This document shows positions 1-5,150 of a DNA stretch of 6,217 nt, piece by piece. The stretch is taken from NCBI GenBank assembly GCA_009929975.1, contig RZZF01000113.1, positions 1-6,217 on the forward strand, given 5' to 3'. Made by a program: the position numbers and the translations under genes. Each line of letters starts with the position of its first letter. The stretch's first letter is position 1. Origin of the DNA: Clostridia bacterium. Lineage in GTDB: Bacteria; Bacillota; Clostridia; Saccharofermentanales; UBA5734. The notes below the pieces were generated by a model, which saw only the letters and a program-made list of their open reading frames with translations, searched no databases and was not told the DNA's origin.

Positions 1-63
1 CAGCTGCTTGACGCGCTCGAAAGCCGTATTCACGATGTGATCTGCAAGCCGTCTCTGCTCTGA
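1..63 (+). CDS. 3' end of an unidentified protein-coding gene (partial)
   Basis: The window opens inside a reading frame that runs 20 codons and stops at a TGA at 61-63. The visible C-terminus contains the residues LLDALESRIHDVICKPSLL and is too short to assign to a family. It is read as coding because it is open from the first base, has codon use like the genes that follow, and ends 30 bases before the start of the permease gene on the same strand. The two could be co-transcribed. The rest of the gene lies upstream of the window, and a chance open frame of this length cannot be excluded. Confidence 0.5.
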   Translation, partial: QLLDALESRIHDVICKPSLL

Positions 64-80
64 GCGCGGACAGATCCACA

Positions 81-87
81 GAAAGGA
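81..87 (+). promoter_or_regulatory. Ribosome binding site fixing the TTG start of the AEC permease
   Basis: GAAAGGA ends six bases before TTG at 94. It is the only purine-rich site in the short gap after the upstream stop codon, so it supports the non-ATG start. Confidence 0.6.
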
Positions 88-93
88 TCCACT

Positions 94-1056
94 TTGGACA
101 TTGTTCTGCATATTCTCAGCCGCAATATTCTGCCTCTGTTTTTTCTGATCCTGATCGGATACGTGCTCGACCGTGCCTTCAATCTTGATATCAACGCGCT
201 GCTGAAAGTCAATTTCTATGTCTTTGTCCCGGTCTTTACCTTCGTCAATCTGTATCAGACCGCGATCGAAACCGATGCCCTGCTGGCGATGCTGGTCACC
301 GCGCTGATTTTGCTCGGCAACATGGCAGTCAGCCATCTGCTGGCCCGGATCCGCGGCTACAGCCGCAGTATGACCAGCGCGTTTCAGAATTCCGTCATGT
401 TCTATAACTCAGGCAATATCGGAATTCCGATCGTCACACTGGTCTTCAGTTCCGGTGTCTTTGTGGTCAATGGCGAAACACCGTATCTCTCCCTCGCGGT
501 CACAATCCAGATCATGGTCCTGGTCATTCAGAATATCACCACCAACACGCTTGGCTTCTTCAATGCCGGCCGGGCCAGTCTTCACTGGCGCCAGGCCGTT
601 CTCAATGTCCTGAAGATGCCGGCGATCTATATGATCTCCCTGGCATTCATTCTCAAGGCCATCCCCTATGACTTTACCCGTATCCCGATCTGGCCGGCTT
701 TGGAATACGCCCGCGGCGGTCTTGTCCCGGTCGCGTTGATTACACTGGGAACCCAGCTTGCGAAAAGCCGTATTCATCTGCGCAACCGCACCGTCTATCT
801 GGCCGTCGCGACCCGGCTGCTGATCGGGCCGCTGATGGCGCTCGCCCTGATCTGGCTGCTGCGCATCGATGGTATCGTCGCTCAGGTTCTGCTGATATCG
901 GCCGCCGTGCCGTCCGCGGTCAACAGCGCCCTGATTGCCGTGGAATACGACAACCACCCGGATTTCGCAACCCAGGTGGTTGTTGTGTCAACACTGGCCA
1001 GCGCGTTCACCCTGACCGGGGTGATCTATCTGGCGTCGATGCTGTTCCCGGTCTGA
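94..1056 (+). CDS. AEC-family (auxin efflux carrier type) permease
   Basis: This is a 320-residue integral membrane protein with about ten hydrophobic segments in two halves, the usual length for bacterial AEC transporters, which export or exchange small organic anions such as malate or other carboxylates. Family features are the N-terminal helix (LPLFFLILIGYVLDRAF, 13-29), the NSGNIGIP stretch at 105-112 (the first-half broken-helix crossover), ALITLGTQLA near 214-223, and PSAVNSALIA at 273-282 (the second-half crossover). The substrate cannot be read from the sequence. The start is TTG at 94-96: GAAAGGA at 81-87 lies six bases upstream, and no ATG competes nearby. The gene follows a partial gene by 30 bases and ends 19 bases from the convergent mscL. 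Family assignment is confident; physiological role is not known. Confidence 0.9.
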   Translation: MDIVLHILSRNILPLFFLILIGYVLDRAFNLDINALLKVNFYVFVPVFTFVNLYQTAIETDALLAMLVTALILLGNMAVSHLLARIRGYSRSMTSAFQNSVMFYNSGNIGIPIVTLVFSSGVFVVNGETPYLSLAVTIQIMVLVIQNITTNTLGFFNAGRASLHWRQAVLNVLKMPAIYMISLAFILKAIPYDFTRIPIWPALEYARGGLVPVALITLGTQLAKSRIHLRNRTVYLAVATRLLIGPLMALALIWLLRIDGIVAQVLLISAAVPSAVNSALIAVEYDNHPDFATQVVVVSTLASAFTLTGVIYLASMLFPV

Positions 1057-1079
1057 AACGCGCGAAGCGTCTGGTTCAG
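1053..1079. terminator. Possible weak bidirectional terminator hairpin between AEC permease and mscL
   Basis: CTGAA-ACGC (1053-1061) can pair with GCGT (1067-1070) and TTCAG (1075-1079) around a GCGAA loop, leaving a four-base bulge (1071-1074). The element spans both stop codons of the convergent genes. There is no T-run on either side, so it is a weak candidate and may be incidental. Confidence 0.25.
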
Positions 1080-1522
1080 GCCTGGTCTTTCTTCAGCAGA
1101 TCACGGATTTCAGTCAGCAGAACCACATCAGCCGGCGGTGCGTCCGCGGCAGGTGCTTCTTCCGGCAGACCGGCATCCCTGCGCATCCGCTTCTCCGCGG
1201 CATCACGCATATGGTTGATTCCCTTGACGATGAAGAAAATCACCAGCGCGACGATCAGGAACTGGATGATCACCTGAATCAAATTACCATAGGTGATCGC
1301 GACTTCCGGTTTAAGGACTTCCTCACCGGCCATTTCCGCTTCAGCCAGCATGATTTTCAGTTCGGTGAAATTGACCCCGGCGGTGATATAGCCGACAAAC
1401 GGCATGATGATGTCCTTGACCAGACTCTGGACGATGGCATTGAACGCCGTACCGATGACCAGGCCGACTGCCAGATCAATCACATTGCCCCGCAGGATGA
1501 ACTTCTTGAACTCCTTAAGCAT
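1076..1522 (-). CDS. mscL: Large-conductance mechanosensitive channel MscL
   Basis: MscL forms a homopentameric pore in the cytoplasmic membrane that opens under high tension and releases solutes during hypo-osmotic shock. The 148-residue product is close to the family's usual 130-150. The N-terminal helix and pore-lining TM1 carry the hallmark FILRGNVIDLAVGLVIG (8-24), followed by AFNAIVQSLVKDIIMPFVG (26-44). The extracytoplasmic loop spans about 50-76, TM2 about 78-100 (LIQVIIQFLIVALVIFFIV), and an Ala/Pro-rich linker (120-132) leads to the C-terminal amphipathic helix (LLTEIRDLLKK, 135-145) that bundles in the cytoplasm. The ATG at 1520-1522 is preceded by GAGGGAG five bases away. It is a single-gene unit convergent with the AEC gene and divergent from the HD gene. 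No key region is missing. Confidence 0.97.
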   Translation of the reverse strand: MLKEFKKFILRGNVIDLAVGLVIGTAFNAIVQSLVKDIIMPFVGYITAGVNFTELKIMLAEAEMAGEEVLKPEVAITYGNLIQVIIQFLIVALVIFFIVKGINHMRDAAEKRMRRDAGLPEEAPAADAPPADVVLLTEIRDLLKKDQA

Positions 1523-1527
1523 AAAGA

Positions 1528-1534
1528 CTCCCTC
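1528..1534 (-). promoter_or_regulatory. Ribosome binding site of mscL
   Basis: On the minus strand this reads GAGGGAG, five bases before the ATG at 1522. It confirms the start of mscL. Confidence 0.7.
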
Positions 1535-1550
1535 TCTCTTCCAGTTTGTA

Positions 1551-1565
1551 GGAAGTATAACTTCC
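1551..1565. repeat. Perfect inverted repeat GGAAGT-ATA-ACTTCC, operator-like
   Basis: Two perfect 6-base arms flank a 3-base spacer in the mscL/HD intergenic region, a size typical of a dimeric regulator site. On the minus strand it lies just downstream of the TATACT at 1572-1577, at about +1 to +15 of an mscL transcript starting near 1565. On the plus strand it covers the -35 position of the perfect TATAAT at 1586-1591. A bound protein could therefore repress mscL and affect transcription to the right. No regulator is identified and function is inferred from position only. Confidence 0.4.
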
Positions 1566-1571
1566 GCATTC

Positions 1572-1599
1572 AGTATAGCGCTTCATATAATGGAATGAA
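1572..1599 (-). promoter_or_regulatory. Candidate mscL promoter
   Basis: On the minus strand TATACT (1572-1577) matches the sigma-A -10 consensus at five of six bases. Sixteen bases upstream is TTCATT (1594-1599), matching the -35 box at only three of six. The predicted start, near 1565, gives a leader of about 43 bases ending at the mscL ATG. The weak -35 keeps confidence low. Confidence 0.4.
1586..1591 (+). promoter_or_regulatory. Perfect -10 box TATAAT facing the HD-domain gene
   Basis: A consensus TATAAT lies on the plus strand, but no good -35 is found 16-18 bases upstream (best is TTCCGC at 1562-1567). It would need an activator or be an upstream secondary start. A transcript from about 1598 would have a leader of about 139 bases before the ATG at 1737. 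Confidence 0.3.
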
Positions 1600-1641
1600 A
1601 CAGGAGAAGATGACGAAAAAAGGCCGCTTGATGCTTTCGGA

Positions 1642-1670
1642 TTGACCAGAGATATGATCTGAATTATGCT
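1642..1670 (+). promoter_or_regulatory. Candidate sigma-A promoter of the HD-domain gene
   Basis: TTGACC (1642-1647, five of six bases of the -35 consensus) and TATGCT (1665-1670, four of six of the -10) are separated by exactly 17 bases. Transcription would begin near 1677, giving a leader of about 60 bases that contains the hairpin at 1687-1710 and the Shine-Dalgarno site at 1727-1731. This is the best promoter match in the window. Confidence 0.55.
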
Positions 1671-1686
1671 GACAGCAGGCCGCCGC

Positions 1687-1710
1687 GCAGGGTGGACTGA
1701 GTCCGCCTGC
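1687..1710 (+). promoter_or_regulatory. Strong stem-loop in the leader of the HD-domain gene
   Basis: GCAGG (1687-1691) pairs with CCTGC (1706-1710). After one bulged G (1692), TGGAC (1693-1697) pairs with GTCCG (1701-1705) around a TGA loop, giving a ten-pair stem with one G-T wobble. No T-run follows, so it is not a standard terminator. It lies 16 bases before the GGAGG ribosome binding site and may affect mRNA stability or translation. A second GCAGGC at 1675-1680 could pair instead with GCCTGC at 1705-1710. Confidence 0.4.
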
Positions 1711-1726
1711 AGAGTTTGAACCGGCC

Positions 1727-1731
1727 GGAGG
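1727..1731 (+). promoter_or_regulatory. Ribosome binding site fixing the ATG start of the HD-domain gene
   Basis: GGAGG ends five bases before ATG at 1737. An in-frame TTG at 1716 would add seven residues, but the GGAGG lies inside that extension and TTG has no site of its own, so 1737 is the start. The palindrome CCGGCCGG (1721-1728) overlaps the 5' edge of this site. Confidence 0.75.
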
Positions 1732-1736
1732 TATTT

Positions 1737-2231
1737 ATGTCTGATATCACACGCGTCGCCCAGGCGATGATACACCATGAAGAGGATCAGCGGGACCGGA
1801 TCGCCCACTTTCTCAAGGTAACGGCCTATGCCCGGCTGATCGCACTGCGGGAAACGGATGATCCGGCTTTGCAGGAGCTGATTGAACTGGCCGCCCTGAC
1901 CCACGACATCGGGATCAGGCCCAGTCTGGAAAAATACAACAGCGCGGCCGGGCCATGGCAGGAAAAAGAAGGGCCGCCGCTGGCACAGGCCATGCTCAGC
2001 GAGCTTGGTCTGCCGCAGGACCGGATCAGCCGGATCTGCTGGCTGATCGGCCATCACCACACCCTTAACCCGATTGACGGCCTTGATCATCAGATCCTGA
2101 TCGAAGCGGATTTTCTGGTCAATTCAGACGAAGGCGGGCTGCCGCTGAGCGCGATCACCAGTTTTCGTGATGCCTATTTCCGGACGGCGACCGGCATCTC
2201 GCTGCTCAATCATCTGTTCAAGTTAAATTAA
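1737..2231 (+). CDS. HD-domain protein, predicted metal-dependent phosphohydrolase
   Basis: The 164-residue soluble cytoplasmic protein carries the HD-superfamily metal-binding pattern: H24 in the first helix (RIAHFLKVTAYARLIA), the paired H56-D57 in LTHDIG, a triple histidine 106-108 (GHHH), and D125 in EADFLVN. These H...HD...H...D residues bind divalent metal in phosphohydrolases acting on nucleotides or other phosphoesters. The segment PSLEKYNSAAGPWQEKEGPP (62-81) just after the HD pair is, from memory, characteristic of an uncharacterised Bacillota HD group; this was not checked by search. No nucleotide-binding or sensory domain is attached, and the substrate is unknown. The gene is monocistronic, divergent from mscL and convergent with the aldo/keto reductase. 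Superfamily assignment is firm; activity is inferred. Confidence 0.88.
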   Translation: MSDITRVAQAMIHHEEDQRDRIAHFLKVTAYARLIALRETDDPALQELIELAALTHDIGIRPSLEKYNSAAGPWQEKEGPPLAQAMLSELGLPQDRISRICWLIGHHHTLNPIDGLDHQILIEADFLVNSDEGGLPLSAITSFRDAYFRTATGISLLNHLFKLN

Positions 2232-2234
2232 CGA

Positions 2235-2265
2235 GGCATGCGGTCCTGTTCAGGACTGCGCTGCC
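2235..2265. terminator. Near-palindromic hairpin between convergent HD and aldo/keto reductase genes
   Basis: GCGGTCCTG (2240-2248) pairs with CAGGACTGC (2251-2259) with one G-T wobble. The flanking GGCA (2235-2238) pairs with TGCC (2262-2265), giving a stem of about thirteen pairs with a small internal loop. It lies four bases after the HD stop and covers the reductase stop at 2250-2252. The symmetry suits a bidirectional transcript end. There is no clear T-tract, so Rho-independent termination is not certain. Confidence 0.4.
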
Positions 2266-3269
2266 AGTACTTCACGGTAATCCTTCAACTGACGGCGCAG
2301 CAGATTCGGGACATCCAGCTCATAGGGGCAGCGGCTGCGGCACTGGCCGCATTCGATGCATGTTTCAATCCGTTCCATTTTTTCCTGCCATTCCGGCTGC
2401 AGATACGGACCGGCCGGCGCGCGGCGCAGCAGCAGTGACATCCGGGCGGACATCGGAATGGTAATCTCCTGCGGGCAGGGCAGACAGTAGCCGCAGCCGC
2501 GGCAGAAATCACCCTGCAGTTCTTTCAGGTCATGCGCGATCACCTGCCCGATTTCGCCGTCCATACGCGGCGGATCGCTCTCGAGCGTGATGAATTCCTC
2601 AAGCTCCGACATCCGCTGAATACCCCAGATCGGAACGACATTGGCATATTGCTCCATCCAGGCAAACGGGGCATCGGCGCGGGTCAGCAGGCCTCCCGAG
2701 AGCGCTTTCATCGCGATCAGGCCGACATCATGCTCGGCACACAGGCCAATCAACGCCTGCTCCCGTTCACTGGACAGATAATTGAGCGGATACTGCAGGG
2801 TTTCATACAAGCCGGACCGAACCGCTTCTTCAGCGACATCCGTCCGGTGATTGGTGATGCCGATATGTCGGACAAGCCCCTGCTCCTTAGCCTCGAGCAG
2901 AGCGGCATACGCGCTGTTTCGATCCTCCGGATCCGGACAGACCGGTGGGTTGTGCAGCTGGATCAGATCAATATAACCGGTTTTCATCCGTTTCAGACTG
3001 GTCTCGATTTCCCGCCAGGCGCCATCTCTGGTCTGCGACGGTGCTTTTGTCGCGAGGATGATCCGATCACGGACATCGGACAGCGCATAACCGATTTTCT
3101 CCTCGCTGTCGGAATAGCCATGGGCGGTATCAAAGAAATTGATGCCGGCGTCATAGGCACGGCGTAGTATCTGTGCGGCGGTTTCCCGGTCAACCCGCTG
3201 GATCGGCAGCGCGCCAAAGGCAGTTTTGCTGACGAGAAGGCCGGTGCGTCCAAGTCTTATTTTTCGCAT
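2250..3269 (-). CDS. Aldo/keto reductase with C-terminal two-[4Fe-4S] ferredoxin domain
   Basis: The 339-residue protein joins an AKR TIM-barrel to an iron-sulfur tail. The barrel (about 1-240) has the complete AKR tetrad by position: D47 and Y52 in FFDTAHGYS, K75 in ILATK, and H106 in LIQLHNPP. The tail has C256, C259, C262, C265 (CRGCGYCLPCP) and C304, C307, C310, C314 (CIECGQCRSRCP), enough for two [4Fe-4S] clusters. Such fusions are common in anaerobes and could link NAD(P)H or substrate oxidation to a ferredoxin-like electron path; the substrate is unknown. The start is ATG at 3267-3269, seven bases after AAAAGGAG (3277-3284). The alternative TTG at 3275 is one base from that site, too close. 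It lies 41 bases after the ABC ATPase gene and is probably last in that operon. Confidence 0.92.
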   Translation of the reverse strand: MRKIRLGRTGLLVSKTAFGALPIQRVDRETAAQILRRAYDAGINFFDTAHGYSDSEEKIGYALSDVRDRIILATKAPSQTRDGAWREIETSLKRMKTGYIDLIQLHNPPVCPDPEDRNSAYAALLEAKEQGLVRHIGITNHRTDVAEEAVRSGLYETLQYPLNYLSSEREQALIGLCAEHDVGLIAMKALSGGLLTRADAPFAWMEQYANVVPIWGIQRMSELEEFITLESDPPRMDGEIGQVIAHDLKELQGDFCRGCGYCLPCPQEITIPMSARMSLLLRRAPAGPYLQPEWQEKMERIETCIECGQCRSRCPYELDVPNLLRRQLKDYREVLAAQS

Positions 3270-3276
3270 GTTCAAG

Positions 3277-3284
3277 CTCCTTTT
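3277..3284 (-). promoter_or_regulatory. Ribosome binding site fixing the aldo/keto reductase start
   Basis: On the minus strand AAAAGGAG stands seven bases before the ATG at 3269 and one base before an in-frame TTG at 3275, so it selects the ATG. No promoter or hairpin is seen in the 41-base gap, consistent with read-through from the ATPase gene. Confidence 0.7.
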
Positions 3285-3310
3285 CTGGACTTATTTCGTT
3301 GGTATGAAGA

Positions 3311-4003
3311 TCAAATCGGGTTCCGCACATCCATTTCGATACGGCCGTCCTTGATCTCGACAATCCGGTCAGCCTGTTCAGCGACCCGCTTGTCATGAGT
3401 GATGATGATGAAAGTTGTCTTCATTTTCCGGTTGATCTGCCGCAGCAGCTGATAGACGGTGTCCGTCGTCGCCGAATCGAGATTGCCGGTCGGTTCATCG
3501 GCCAGTACAATTTTCGGCTGATTGATCAGCGCGCGGGCAATGGCCGTCCGCTGCTGTTGGCCGCCGGAGAGCGCGGTCGCCAGATTATTGTGGACTTTGC
3601 TCAGCCCAACGGTATCCAGCAGTTCCTCAGCGCGGTCACGCACTTCTTTTATGACCGGCAGGCCGCGGATCCGCCAGGGCATCAGGACATTCTCCATGAC
3701 TGTGAACTCGGGCAGCAGATAGTGGAACTGGAAGATGAACCCGATGGTCTCATTGCGCAGCGAAGCCAGCTGATCAGCGTTCATGTCCGTGGTCCGGATC
3801 TGATTGATCCAAATCTCTCCGCGTGTCGGCTGATCCAGTGTTCCGATGATGTTCATCAGCGTGGATTTTCCGCTGCCGGACTGGCCGATGATAGCGTTGA
3901 AGCTCTGCTCCGCGAACGCGAGATCGATGTCGAAGAGGACCTGGGTCTTGACTTTTGTGCCATATGTTTTGCTGATTTTTTCCAGCCTGATGATATCAGC
4001 CAT
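3311..4003 (-). CDS. ABC transporter ATP-binding protein (LolD/MacB class)
   Basis: This 230-residue ATPase has every ABC motif: Walker A GQSGSGKST (40-48), Q-loop Q92 in FIFQFHYLLPEFT, signature LSGGQQQR (145-152), Walker B IVLADE (165-170), D-loop NLD (174-176) and switch histidine H203 in IIITHD. The LLPEFTVMENVLMP stretch and the QQQR after the signature are typical of the LolD/MacB/FtsE-like branch, which powers mechanotransmission rather than classical substrate import. It dimerises at the cytoplasmic face of the permease encoded immediately upstream. The ATG at 4001-4003 lies within the permease's 3' end (8-base overlap) behind GAGGTG (4011-4016), so the two should be translated together. 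LolD itself is a Gram-negative lipoprotein factor, so that name is not applied. The cargo is unknown. Confidence 0.95.
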   Translation of the reverse strand: MADIIRLEKISKTYGTKVKTQVLFDIDLAFAEQSFNAIIGQSGSGKSTLMNIIGTLDQPTRGEIWINQIRTTDMNADQLASLRNETIGFIFQFHYLLPEFTVMENVLMPWRIRGLPVIKEVRDRAEELLDTVGLSKVHNNLATALSGGQQQRTAIARALINQPKIVLADEPTGNLDSATTDTVYQLLRQINRKMKTTFIIITHDKRVAEQADRIVEIKDGRIEMDVRNPI

Positions 4004-5150
4004 TTCGAATCACCTCGATCGGATTCAGTTTCGCGGATTTCCCTGCCGGGATCATCGAAGACACCGTTGCGGCCGCGACGGCAATCAGGAAGGACAGGGA
4101 AACAAAAACCGGATCAAAATAGAAGGGCACCAGCGGCATACCGTCCGCGTTGCGGACAAAGGTCGAGAACACCGCGGACAGGCCGAGACCGAGGCCGACC
4201 CCGGCCAGCGCGCCGATCAGGCCGAGCAGAAAGCCCTGAATCAGGAAGATCTGCCGGGAGGTCCGGTTGCGGATGCCCATCGCCTTGAGGATGCCGATCT
4301 GGCGTGACTTCTGGACCACCGAGATTGCCAGAACCGAACTGATGCCGAGGAGAACGGCGAGCAAGACGAACACCTGAATCATGTAGCTGGAAGCCGACTG
4401 GCCGGACAACGCGCTGAGCAGCTGCTCATTTTCCACTTTCCAGTCCGTCACTTTGAGATCCGCCGGCAGACTGTCTGCCAGCAAAGACGCGGTCTCATCG
4501 GCCGCGAATACGGCTTCAACCTGCATCTCGACGGCACTGACTTCGTCACCGGCAGCGAACAGGGCTTGTGTCGTCGCCAGATCACTGAGCAGCCAGGTCT
4601 CATTGAGCGAGGCGACCTTGAGATCAAAAATGCCGCTGATCAGAAGATCACGTGTATCGCCCGATGGCGTCAGAACCATCAGTGTATCGCCCACCGTATA
4701 CCCGGTCAGTTCAGCCAGGCCGGTTCCCAGCAGAACTTCACCGGTTCCGGCCGGCAGACGGCCGGCCGCCAGCTGAGCTTCGGTCTTATAAATCGGTTCA
4801 GCCCGCGCGAAATCAAATCCGCGCATCAGGACCGGCCAGGTTGCTTCATCATCGACCATAAAGGCCGACGCGCTGAAGACTGGAGAAACAGCAGTGAGGT
4901 CGGAGCGGCGGTCAAGATCGGCCAGGAGATCGTCTGAAAGTGGGAATGTCTGATTCCGCTCGACGGATTCAATGGTCACCTGTGATGAACTGCCGACAGT
5001 TGAGTCGACCAGTGATTTTTGCAGGCCGTCAATCAGCGAGCCGATGAAAACCTGGACTGAAACGCCGATGATGATACCGGTCAAAATCAGAATGGTCTGG
5101 CCGCGGCTGGAAAGAAGAAATCGGGAGGCAATACGAAACGCGAGTTTCAT
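3996..5150 (-). CDS. ABC transporter permease, FtsX/MacB/LolC-type with extracytoplasmic domain
   Basis: The 384-residue membrane protein has the four-helix plan of type VII ABC permeases. TM1 spans about 18-40 (QTILILTGIIIGVSVQVFIG). A large MacB-type periplasmic-core domain (about 41-250) follows. TM2 is about 256-280, TM3 about 301-330 and TM4 about 346-368. SRQIGILKAMG (282-292) is the cytoplasmic coupling helix after TM2, and KLNPIEVIRNG at the extreme C-terminus is a family hallmark. Only one permease is encoded, so a homodimer with two ATPase copies is expected. Members work by relaying ATP-driven motion to the outside, in lipoprotein release, peptide or antibiotic export, or cell-wall hydrolase control; which applies here is not visible. 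Its ATG overlaps the B12-protein stop as ATGA, behind a very strong AGGAGGTGA (5158-5166). Confidence 0.93.
   Translation of the reverse strand: MKLAFRIASRFLLSSRGQTILILTGIIIGVSVQVFIGSLIDGLQKSLVDSTVGSSSQVTIESVERNQTFPLSDDLLADLDRRSDLTAVSPVFSASAFMVDDEATWPVLMRGFDFARAEPIYKTEAQLAAGRLPAGTGEVLLGTGLAELTGYTVGDTLMVLTPSGDTRDLLISGIFDLKVASLNETWLLSDLATTQALFAAGDEVSAVEMQVEAVFAADETASLLADSLPADLKVTDWKVENEQLLSALSGQSASSYMIQVFVLLAVLLGISSVLAISVVQKSRQIGILKAMGIRNRTSRQIFLIQGFLLGLIGALAGVGLGLGLSAVFSTFVRNADGMPLVPFYFDPVFVSLSFLIAVAAATVSSMIPAGKSAKLNPIEVIRNG

Noticed and set aside
409..957. Minus-strand open frame (182 codons) opposite the AEC permease
   Set aside because: Very Asp/Gln/Arg-rich composition typical of the antisense of membrane-protein codons; the plus strand encodes a clear transporter.
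1716..1736. TTG at 1716 as the start of the HD-domain protein
   Set aside because: The only Shine-Dalgarno site (GGAGG, 1727-1731) lies downstream of it and is correctly spaced for ATG at 1737.
1523..1736. Known riboswitch or T-box in the mscL/HD intergenic region
   Set aside because: Hairpins are present but I see no conserved core of any riboswitch class I know, and no terminator or antiterminator pair with a T-run.
1515..2090. Minus-strand open frame covering the mscL upstream region and the HD gene
   Set aside because: It overlaps the HD gene antisense and the intergenic control elements, and the sense HD protein has all metal-binding residues.
2532..3167. Plus-strand open frame (211 codons) opposite the aldo/keto reductase
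   Set aside because: It is a shadow of a gene with an intact catalytic tetrad and Fe-S motifs; no recognisable domain or ribosome site of its own.
3395..4288. Long plus-strand open frame (297 codons) opposite the ABC ATPase and permease 3' end
   Set aside because: It is antisense to genes with complete family motifs, has low-complexity Arg/Gly/Pro-rich content at its end, and resembles no protein. It is a product of GC-rich codon bias.
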